DNA of 5,642 bases, taken from contig JAEYHP010000090.1 of assembly GCA_023409435.1 (NCBI GenBank), forward strand, positions 1 through 5,642. The letters are read 5' to 3'. The notes under the pieces were generated by a model, which was given only the letters and a program-made list of their open reading frames with translations, was not told the DNA's origin and made no database searches. Shown one piece after another: positions 1-5,642 of the stretch. Numbering within the stretch: position 1 is the first letter of the stretch; every line of letters starts with the position of its first letter. A program made the position numbers and the translations under genes. Origin of the DNA: Bacillota bacterium. Lineage in GTDB: Bacteria; Bacillota; Clostridia; Christensenellales; CAG-138.

Positions 1-1
1 G

Positions 2-1243
2 GACAACGTGCTAAGTAACAGCATCTATTATTCCGATGTGCGCGGAAGCGAGGAAGTGAACGATATCCTCTCGGCAATGCCGCCCGAACGTGCGCAGGCC
101 ATTACGGGTACCGCGGCAAACCCGATGTATACGGCAAACAAGCTCCTATGGATCAAAAAGCATCAGCCGGAGTTGTTGCAGGCTACCCGCCATATCATGC
201 TGTTCGGGGATTATATCGGCTTAATGCTGACCGGGGAGCGGGCGATTGATTATTCCCTCGCCTCGCGCACCATGCTCTTTGACGTCATGCGGGGCTGTTG
301 GTCGGACGAAGTCGCCTCCGCGCTCGGCCTTTCCATACAGGGCTTTTCAGCGCCGGTACGCGCGGGAACGCGCGTCGGAAAACTTCTTCCCGATATCGCC
401 ATGGAACTGGGCCTTAGCCCCAATGTTACCGTAGTCGCGGGCGGGCACGATCAGATGCTTGCGGCGCTGGGCGGCGGGGTCGTAGAGCGCGGGGATTCGG
501 TGGACGGCATGGGATCGAGCGAATGCATTTCGCTTATGATCCATGGGGGAGACGTCACGCCGAAAATGGCAAGCTATAATTTCTGCAGCGAGCCGTACGT
601 GTTTGAGGACAGCTTTCTGACGCTCGCGTTCAACGCCTCCTCGGGCACCAGCATCCGCTGGTACAAGGAATGCTTCGAGCCCGAGCGCGCGGCCGCAGAA
701 AGCAGTCAGCGCCTGTTCGCGCTGATGGAAGCGGAATGCCCCAGGGATCCCACCGGCCTGTTCTTTTTGCCGCATGTGGGCGGTTCCGGCACGCCGCATA
801 TCGATTCCACATTGGGCGGCGCTTTTTTAGGCCTCACCGTCGCCACCGCGCGCGGGGACTGCTATAAGGCTGTGCTGGAGGGCATCTGCTATGAAATGCA
901 GTACAACGCGGAGCTTCTGCAATCCTGCGGCCTCCCCGTAAACGAGGTGACCGCGGTGGGCGGCAGCACAAAATCCAAACTGCTCATGCAGATCAAGGCG
1001 GACATTATGGACTGCCCCGTCCACACATTGGAGGTCAACGAAACGGGCACCATGGGGCTCGCGCTCCTTTGCGCGTACGCTCTAAATGATATCCCCGACC
1101 TGGCCTCCGCCGCAAAGAAAGCCGCCCTTCGCAGGGAAACGTTCTACCCAAATAAAGCCCGCGCCGCGGTCTACGCGGAGCGCATGCGGCAGTACCGGCG
1201 CATTTATCCCGCGATCAAATCCATTTACAATGCTTCATTATGA
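2..1243 (+). CDS. FGGY-family carbohydrate kinase, 5'-truncated by the window edge
   Basis: This is an ATP-dependent cytoplasmic sugar kinase of the FGGY family (xylulokinase, gluconokinase and fuculokinase relatives), which normally phosphorylates a ketose or polyol. The frame is open to the left edge. FGGY kinases usually have about 490-520 residues and about 410 are present, so roughly 80-100 N-terminal residues, including the first phosphate-binding loop, lie upstream. The GTG at 8 is therefore probably internal. Counting that GTG as residue 1: DYSLASRTMLFD (81-92) belongs to the FGGY N-terminal domain; GGHDQ (145-149) carries the presumed catalytic base D148; DGMGSSE (166-172) is the loop that opens the C-terminal domain; and AVGGSTKSKLLMQIKAD (316-332) is the C-terminal FGGY signature. 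The isomerase gene follows 21 nt after the TGA, so they are likely co-transcribed. Family is confident; substrate is unknown. GSSE replaces the commoner GTS-type loop, a mild variation. Confidence 0.93.
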   Translation, partial: DNVLSNSIYYSDVRGSEEVNDILSAMPPERAQAITGTAANPMYTANKLLWIKKHQPELLQATRHIMLFGDYIGLMLTGERAIDYSLASRTMLFDVMRGCWSDEVASALGLSIQGFSAPVRAGTRVGKLLPDIAMELGLSPNVTVVAGGHDQMLAALGGGVVERGDSVDGMGSSECISLMIHGGDVTPKMASYNFCSEPYVFEDSFLTLAFNASSGTSIRWYKECFEPERAAAESSQRLFALMEAECPRDPTGLFFLPHVGGSGTPHIDSTLGGAFLGLTVATARGDCYKAVLEGICYEMQYNAELLQSCGLPVNEVTAVGGSTKSKLLMQIKADIMDCPVHTLEVNETGTMGLALLCAYALNDIPDLASAAKKAALRRETFYPNKARAAVYAERMRQYRRIYPAIKSIYNASL

Positions 1244-1264
1244 ACCAATCAGGAGGACAACGAC

Positions 1265-2677
<1,413 letters not shown>

Positions 2678-2695
2678 CTTAATTATTCGAGTCAC

Positions 2696-2724
2696 AAAAC
2701 CGGCGGAACCTCCGCCGGTTTTTT
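2696..2724 (+). terminator. Rho-independent terminator after the kinase/isomerase operon
   Basis: A 12-bp perfect stem (2696-2707 paired with 2711-2722, core CCGGCGGA/TCCGCCGG) with a 3-nt loop runs into a six-T stretch at 2719-2724. It begins 18 nt after the isomerase stop and ends just before the -35 box of the PadR promoter, so it insulates the two transcription units. Confidence 0.93.
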
Positions 2725-2728
2725 ATGC

Positions 2729-2757
2729 TTGACAATATAGTCAGCGCTGAGTATATT
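2729..2757 (+). promoter_or_regulatory. Near-consensus sigma-A-type promoter for the PadR/methyltransferase unit
   Basis: TTGACA at 2729-2734 is a perfect -35 hexamer, and TATATT at 2752-2757 matches the -10 consensus at 5 of 6 positions. The spacer is exactly 17 bp. Transcription would be expected to start around 2764-2767, at or a few bases before the ATG at 2767. The GGAGG Shine-Dalgarno at 2758-2762 would then lie upstream of the mRNA 5' end. The promoter follows directly on the preceding terminator. Confidence 0.85.
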
Positions 2758-2758
2758 G
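2733..2758 (+). promoter_or_regulatory. 26-bp imperfect palindrome overlapping spacer and -10: probable PadR operator
   Basis: The left arm CAATATAGTCAGC (2733-2745) and right arm GCTGAGTATATTG (2746-2758) are reverse complements except for one mismatched pair (G2740/G2751). The palindrome fills the promoter spacer and -10 box, so a bound dimer would exclude RNA polymerase. AT-rich outer arms with an inner dyad are compatible with known PadR-family sites such as the ATAT-ended AphA operator. Autorepression by the adjacent PadR protein is inferred from position and symmetry. Confidence 0.72.
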
Positions 2759-2766
2759 GAGGTATT

Positions 2767-3309
2767 ATGATTCCTCTCTACATTTTAGGGTTATTGATGC
2801 GCTTTGGCGCACAGCACGGTTACCAGATCAAAAAACTGATGGCGGAGCAGCTTGCAGATTTTACGGATATCAAGCTGCCCACCATCTACTACCACTTGGA
2901 TAAAATGGAGAAAGAGGGCCTGCTGCTTGCGGTACGCGAAAAGTCCACAAGCCGTCCCGAGAAGACTGTCTATTCCGTGACGGGACGGGGCAGGCAGGCG
3001 TTTGTCTCTCTTCTGGAGCAAATGCTGCAATTCTCCTATCGGCCAACATTTTCTTCGGACAGCGTGTTCTATTTTTGCGAGTTTGTTGACCATAGTAGAC
3101 TCATTGATCAACTCCATGCGTATGTTGAAACGCTGAACGGCGCGCTCGCAACCTTGGAAGCCCATTATACCGAAACAATCTATTTTGTCCCCGCGGACGC
3201 CCTGCCCATGGTGGAGATCATATTCGACCATCACCGGCGGCACTATACCGCCGAACGGGATTGGGCACAAGCAACCTTAAACCGGCTGCAGGAAGGAGCA
3301 ACTCTATGA
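2767..3309 (+). CDS. PadR-family transcriptional regulator
   Basis: A 180-residue winged-helix repressor. The N-terminus MIPLYILGLLMRFGAQHGYQ is the classic PadR opening, which fixes the ATG at 2767 over the in-frame ATG at 2725; that one sits between terminator and -35 box and would add 14 unrelated residues. Helix 2 is HGYQIKKLM (17-25), the recognition helix lies in KLPTIYYHLDKMEKEGLL (36-53), and the wing includes TVYSVTGRGRQAF (67-79). Residues about 90-175 form a helical C-terminal region, as in the Vir_S-type PadR subgroup, expected to dimerise and bind ligand. GGAGG at 2758-2762 gives a short 4-nt gap. The methyltransferase start overlaps the stop, so the two genes are translationally coupled. 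It probably represses its own unit through the palindrome at 2733-2758, with release by an unknown inducer. Family is confident; ligand and target are inferred. Confidence 0.93.
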   Translation: MIPLYILGLLMRFGAQHGYQIKKLMAEQLADFTDIKLPTIYYHLDKMEKEGLLLAVREKSTSRPEKTVYSVTGRGRQAFVSLLEQMLQFSYRPTFSSDSVFYFCEFVDHSRLIDQLHAYVETLNGALATLEAHYTETIYFVPADALPMVEIIFDHHRRHYTAERDWAQATLNRLQEGATL

Positions 3310-3962
3310 AAGCGGCGAGAATTCCCGAAACAGACCACGGTATTCAGGGCGAACTGACGGTGGAGGTGTTCGACCGGTTTGCCCGCAACATGCGCGACCA
3401 CGGTTGGAACAATCTCAAGGATATTCTAAAATGCGGCATCATAGGCGGCTCCGTTTTGGAGATTGGTCCCGGCCCCGGTTATCTTGGGCTGGAGTGGCTG
3501 AAACAATCGCCCAGTTCTCATGTGACGGGATGCGAAATCAGCCCGGATATGCTGCGCCTTGCGCAAAGGAACGCCGCGGAGTACGGGCTATCCGATAAAG
3601 CCTCTTATGTGCTTGGCAGCTGCCTTGATATGCCTTTTGAGAACGGACTGTTTGACGCTGTATTCTCCAACGGCTCGCTGCACGAATGGGAAGATCCGGT
3701 GAAGGCATTCCATGAAATTTACCGTGTGTTAAAGCCCGGCGGGCGCTATTTTGTAAGCGACATGCGGCGCGACCCGAACCCGCTGTTAAAGTGGGGGATC
3801 TATTTTTCCACAAAGCCCAGGGAAATCCGCCCCGGATTCCTCACATCGCTCCATGCATCCTATACCACGGAAGAACTCCGGGCGCTGCTCCAAAAATCCC
3901 CGTTGCGCGGCGCGCGTATTGCCACCGGGCCGTTCGGTCTGTACTTTACCGGAGAAAAATAA
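3306..3962 (+). CDS. Class I SAM-dependent methyltransferase (Methyltransf_11-like)
   Basis: A 218-residue cytoplasmic Rossmann-fold methyltransferase, of typical length for a small-molecule enzyme. The ATG at 3306 overlaps the PadR stop as ATGA and is preceded by AAGGAG (3293-3298) at a 7-nt gap; this is preferred over an in-frame ATG at 3261 inside the PadR gene. Motif I is VLEIGPGPG (50-58), the SAM-binding glycine loop. E77 in GCEIS ends strand 2 and should bind the SAM ribose hydroxyls. The motif II region is FDAVFSNGSLHEW (116-128), and VLKPGGRYFVSD (141-152) is the strand-5 signature of the Methyltransf_11 group. The acceptor is not recognisable: C-terminal residues 153-218 that should shape the substrate pocket have no motif I know. 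Pairing with a PadR repressor suggests induction by a small molecule, perhaps one it methylates. Cysteine clusters typical of arsenite methyltransferases are absent. Confidence 0.9.
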   Translation: MKAARIPETDHGIQGELTVEVFDRFARNMRDHGWNNLKDILKCGIIGGSVLEIGPGPGYLGLEWLKQSPSSHVTGCEISPDMLRLAQRNAAEYGLSDKASYVLGSCLDMPFENGLFDAVFSNGSLHEWEDPVKAFHEIYRVLKPGGRYFVSDMRRDPNPLLKWGIYFSTKPREIRPGFLTSLHASYTTEELRALLQKSPLRGARIATGPFGLYFTGEK

Positions 3963-3973
3963 CGGGCATAGCG

Positions 3974-4007
3974 ACAGGCCGGCGAATTTCGCCGGCCTGT
4001 TTTATTT
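3974..4007 (+). terminator. Rho-independent terminator after the methyltransferase
   Basis: A 12-bp stem (3974-3985 with 3989-4000, core CAGGCCGGCGA/TCGCCGGCCTG) with a 3-nt loop is followed by TTTTATTT. It starts 12 nt after the methyltransferase stop. The opposite strand has no T-run after the stem, so it acts mainly on the plus strand, in the 68-nt gap between convergent genes. Confidence 0.92.
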
Positions 4008-4030
4008 CATGGCAAGGAAATCCCGCCGGT

Positions 4031-5011
4031 CTACTTCCCGTCCGCGGTGGCTGCACCCAAAGCCAGATATGCGCACTCTTCATCCGTCAGGGATACCTGC
4101 AGCGCCGCCGTGTTCTTTAATACATGCGCGGGCGTGCTGGCCGTAATGATGGGGAACACCCTGAACTTCTGATTCAGCAGCCACGCGATGGCGATATCCG
4201 CAACCGTACAGCCTTTCAGGGCCGCAAGCTCTTCTGCGCGGATTAAGCGCCCGTAATTGATATCTGCATGGTAGCCATACATGGCGTCCGGATTGAGAAC
4301 TTCTTCGGCACGTTCCCAATCGGTGCTTTTGAGCCTGCCTGAGAATGTACCGTGCCCCAGGCTGGAATACGCAAATATGGGCATGCCCTGTTCCATGTAC
4401 CACGCACGCTCCGCCTCCTGTTCCGGTGCGGAAATGCTGATGCAGCCGCCGCTGCCGCCCCAGGGGTCCCGCGCCATGACGGCAAGGCCGAACTGCGGGC
4501 TCGCAGCCGCAAAAGGATGCAGGCCGTGCGCCGCGGCGTATGCGTTCGCCTCGGCGATACGCGCGGCGGTCCAATTGGAACCGCCGTACAGGCTGATTTT
4601 GCCTTCTTCCCGGCAGGCGTGAAGAGTCTCCACAATGGGGCCGACCTCCACGTTGGGGTCGTCGCGGTGCAGGAAATAAAGATCGATATGGTCTGTCTGC
4701 AGGCACTCCAAGGACTGCCCGATATCCTCCATGATATCCTTAGGCGTTACACGGTCCACCCCGTTATACGGATGCGCGCCTTTGGTGATGAGCAGTATTT
4801 TGCTGCGCGCATTGCGGCTTTTGATCCACCGCCCCAGCGCGCCTTCGCTGCCGTTATAGTCTCTCGCTGTGTCGAAGGCGTTGATCCCCGCTTCTAACGC
4901 GGCGTCCAATACCTCCCCCACGTCCTCGCCGCGCCGCATTGCGGGGGACGCGCAGCCGAATATGAGGCGCGATACGGGAAGCGGCATTCCGTCAAGTGTT
5001 ACATATTTCAT
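4031..5011 (-). CDS. Aldo/keto reductase family oxidoreductase
   Basis: A 326-residue soluble NAD(P)H-dependent aldo/keto reductase with a TIM-barrel fold, of the length usual for bacterial members. The ATG at 5011 (MKYVTLDGMPLPVSRLIFGC) has AAAGGAA about 7 nt upstream and begins at the usual first strand; an in-frame ATG at 5041 lacks a good site and adds ten charged residues. The catalytic tetrad is complete: D47 and Y52 in FDTARDYNGSE (46-56), K77 in ITKGAHP (75-81) and H115 in LYFLHRDD (111-118). GGSN (143-146) and SPQ (171-173) line the nicotinamide site, and PIITASTPAHVLKN (287-300) holds the cofactor phosphate-binding loop. The physiological substrate is unknown; nearby sugar genes make a sugar or sugar-derived carbonyl plausible, but this family is promiscuous. 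The gene converges on the methyltransferase and lies downstream of the ABC operon on the same strand, separated by a repeat and probable terminator, so it likely has its own promoter. Confidence 0.93.
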   Translation of the reverse strand: MKYVTLDGMPLPVSRLIFGCASPAMRRGEDVGEVLDAALEAGINAFDTARDYNGSEGALGRWIKSRNARSKILLITKGAHPYNGVDRVTPKDIMEDIGQSLECLQTDHIDLYFLHRDDPNVEVGPIVETLHACREEGKISLYGGSNWTAARIAEANAYAAAHGLHPFAAASPQFGLAVMARDPWGGSGGCISISAPEQEAERAWYMEQGMPIFAYSSLGHGTFSGRLKSTDWERAEEVLNPDAMYGYHADINYGRLIRAEELAALKGCTVADIAIAWLLNQKFRVFPIITASTPAHVLKNTAALQVSLTDEECAYLALGAATADGK

Positions 5012-5031
5012 TGTTTGTTCCTTTCTTGTTT

Positions 5032-5056
5032 CAGGATGCAAGGCTTATTCATCCTG
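5032..5056 (-). promoter_or_regulatory. Inverted repeat in the aldo/keto reductase leader, possible operator
   Basis: CAGGATG (5032-5038) and CATCCTG (5050-5056) are perfect 7-bp inverted repeats separated by 11 bp, 21-45 bp upstream of the reductase start. It could be a regulator site or a weak leader hairpin. I see no convincing promoter hexamer pair between 5012 and 5110 on this strand; TTGATA at 5080-5075 lacks a good -10 partner. Confidence 0.3.
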
Positions 5057-5110
5057 TCAGCTAATTTGTTTTCTTATCAAAAACGGGGTTGTTGCACTTG
5101 ACTAATTAAG

Positions 5111-5158
5111 CCTCCCTCTGATGAGGGAGGTGGCACGGCGTAGCCGTGACGGAGGGAG
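5111..5158. repeat. GGAGGG-type palindromic intergenic repeat (two hairpins plus a third arm)
   Basis: Arm CCTCCCTC (5111-5118) pairs with GAGGGAGG (5123-5130) around a TGAT loop. A second hairpin is CACGGC (5134-5139) with GCCGTG (5143-5148) around a 3-nt loop. A third arm GAGGGAG (5152-5158) can also pair with 5112-5118, enclosing the second hairpin. Flanking AATT (5104-5107 and 5161-5164) makes a loose outer dyad. I recall similar intergenic elements from gut Clostridia genomes; that is memory, not a search. Only one copy is in this window and no transposase is present, so it is at most a non-autonomous element. Confidence 0.75.
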
Positions 5159-5183
5159 AGAATTATACCGCTTTCCTAATAAT

Positions 5184-5228
5184 CAATAAAAGATACGGGG
5201 ATGTCACGCTTTTCGCCGCGACACCCCC
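5184..5228 (-). terminator. Probable terminator of the ABC transporter operon
   Basis: On the minus strand, 5228-5217 (GGGGGTGTCGCG) pairs with 5208-5197 (CGTGACATCCCC) over 12 positions, including two G-U wobbles, around an 8-nt loop. A T-rich tail (GTATCTTTTATT) follows. Read on the plus strand, the two wobbles become A-C mismatches, so the stem fits minus-strand RNA better, as expected downstream of the genes at 5259-5642. The T-run starts 5 nt after the stem, so it may be of moderate strength. Confidence 0.65.
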
Positions 5229-5258
5229 ATTTACGTTTTTTTATTTGCGCCCCGCAGG

Positions 5259-5441
5259 TTATCCCCTTCCAAGCGCGATGCCGACGATAAGCGCAAGAAT
5301 CAGAAGCCCCATGATGACAAATATAATCAAATCCATGCCGCGCTTGGATATTTTGATTTTGTCATACAGCTTGTAGCGCCTTTTTTGCGGGGGCTCGCCG
5401 GTAAACACCTTTTGCCCGTCCGGCAGCTTGATTGGCTCCAT
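5259..5441 (-). CDS. Small single-pass membrane protein of unknown function
   Basis: A 60-residue protein I do not recognise. Residues 1-36 are hydrophilic and basic, with KLPDGQKVFTGEPPQKRR at 5-22 and further lysines to KISKRG (30-35). Residues 38-58 (LIIFVIMGLLILALIVGIALG) form one clear membrane segment, followed only by RG. The positive-inside rule predicts a cytoplasmic N-terminus. It lacks a cleavable signal peptide. The ATG lies 11 nt after the permease TAA, with GGAG at 5451-5448 six nt from the start, so it is translated as the operon's last gene. Coding is supported by this placement, by the domain pattern and by the terminator downstream. A role tied to the transporter, such as stabilising or regulating the permease, is inference. 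The opposite-strand frame at 5146-5376 is an overlap artefact. Confidence 0.72.
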   Translation of the reverse strand: MEPIKLPDGQKVFTGEPPQKRRYKLYDKIKISKRGMDLIIFVIMGLLILALIVGIALGRG

Positions 5442-5452
5442 ATTCCTCTCCG

Positions 5453-5642
5453 TTACTTCTTGGCCAAGTACTTGCGCACGTCGATGGCCACGGCCAGTAT
5501 GATGATCAAGCCCTTAATGATGTACTGCAGGTACGCGTTGATGCCCAGGAAGTAGAGGCTGTAGTTGATTGCCTGCAATATGATGCTGCCCATCACCACG
5601 CCCGGGATATTTCCGACGCCACCCGTGAAGGAGACGCCGCCG
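5453..5642 (-). CDS. Sugar ABC transporter permease, C-terminal end (ribose/galactose type)
   Basis: Only the last 62 residues are in the window; the gene continues past the right edge. The fragment GGVSFTGGVGNIPGVVMGSI (1-20) is the conserved glycine-rich segment near the end of BPD_transp_2 permeases (RbsC, MglC and XylH relatives). Two membrane segments follow, about 15-33 and 41-54, and the protein ends in a basic tail DVRKYLAKK (54-62), presumably cytoplasmic. Such permeases form the channel of carbohydrate-uptake ABC importers, working with a double-domain ATPase and a periplasmic-type binding lipoprotein, whose genes would be expected upstream, beyond 5642. IIKGLIIILAVAIDV (41-55) resembles galactose/methyl-galactoside permeases, but the sugar cannot be set from this fragment. 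The small membrane protein gene follows 11 nt after the stop. Confidence 0.9.
   Translation of the reverse strand, partial: GGVSFTGGVGNIPGVVMGSIILQAINYSLYFLGINAYLQYIIKGLIIILAVAIDVRKYLAKK

Noticed and set aside
347..799. Minus-strand frame of 150 codons within the kinase gene
   Set aside because: It lies wholly antisense to conserved FGGY motifs, and its composition and lack of motifs mark it as a shadow.
2725..2766. Upstream ATG at 2725 as the PadR start
   Set aside because: It lies between terminator and -35 box, so the promoter at 2729-2757 could not transcribe it, and the family N-terminus begins at the ATG at 2767.
3261..3305. Upstream ATG at 3261 as the methyltransferase start
   Set aside because: It would overlap the PadR gene by 49 nt with no good SD, whereas the ATG at 3306 has AAGGAG at 7 nt and an ATGA junction.
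3974..4030. The hairpin at 3974-4000 as a two-way terminator for the convergent genes
   Set aside because: The minus strand has no T-run after the stem, so only plus-strand activity is supported; it might still slow minus-strand transcription.
4352..4897. Plus-strand frame of 181 codons opposite the aldo/keto reductase
   Set aside because: The reductase has a complete catalytic tetrad on the other strand; this frame has no family motif or upstream signals of its own.
5012..5110. A minus-strand promoter for the reductase built on TTGATA at 5080-5075
   Set aside because: No acceptable -10 hexamer lies 16-19 bp downstream, so I did not list it as a feature.
5111..5158. CRISPR array or insertion-sequence end
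   Set aside because: There is only one repeat unit with no spacers, and no transposase gene or target-site duplication that I can establish.
5146..5376. Plus-strand frame of 76 codons starting in the palindromic repeat
   Set aside because: It starts inside a repeat arm, runs through the hairpin, and overlaps the better-supported small membrane protein gene on the opposite strand.

Overview
The window looks like chromosomal DNA from an anaerobic Firmicute, probably a gut Clostridia lineage. It is fairly GC-rich, with strong AGGAGG-type ribosome binding sites, sigma-A-type promoter hexamers, compact hairpin-plus-T-run terminators and a GGAGGG-type palindromic repeat of a sort I recall from gut Clostridia. 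Lineage is inferred from style and protein resemblance; no rRNA or marker gene is present.

Left (1-2724, + strand): the end of a sugar-catabolic operon. It holds an FGGY-family carbohydrate kinase whose N-terminus lies outside the window, then an L-fucose/L-arabinose isomerase-family protein 21 nt downstream, closed by a strong terminator. The pair would isomerise an aldose to a ketose and phosphorylate it; the sugar cannot be named from sequence.

Middle (2725-4007, + strand): a self-contained two-gene cassette. It has a near-consensus promoter (TTGACA, 17 bp, TATATT) overlaid by a 26-bp near-perfect palindrome, a PadR-family repressor, and a class I SAM-dependent methyltransferase whose start overlaps the repressor stop (ATGA). 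A second strong terminator ends it. The layout suggests an autoregulated, inducible methyltransferase. The promoter would give an almost leaderless mRNA, because the Shine-Dalgarno sequence lies upstream of the expected transcription start.

Right (4031-5642, - strand): an aldo/keto reductase convergent with the methyltransferase. Upstream of it lie a palindromic repeat (5111-5158) and a hairpin that fits best as a minus-strand terminator (5184-5228). Beyond these is the end of a sugar ABC transporter operon: a small single-pass membrane protein of unknown function and the C-terminus of a ribose/galactose-type permease. The transporter could import a sugar for the kinase/isomerase pair, but the two operons are separate and on opposite strands, so this is inference.

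No tRNA, rRNA, CRISPR array, transposase or phage gene was seen. The most notable features are the promoter/operator/SD overlap before the PadR gene, the small protein tied to the permease, and the repeat with two mutually exclusive pairings.
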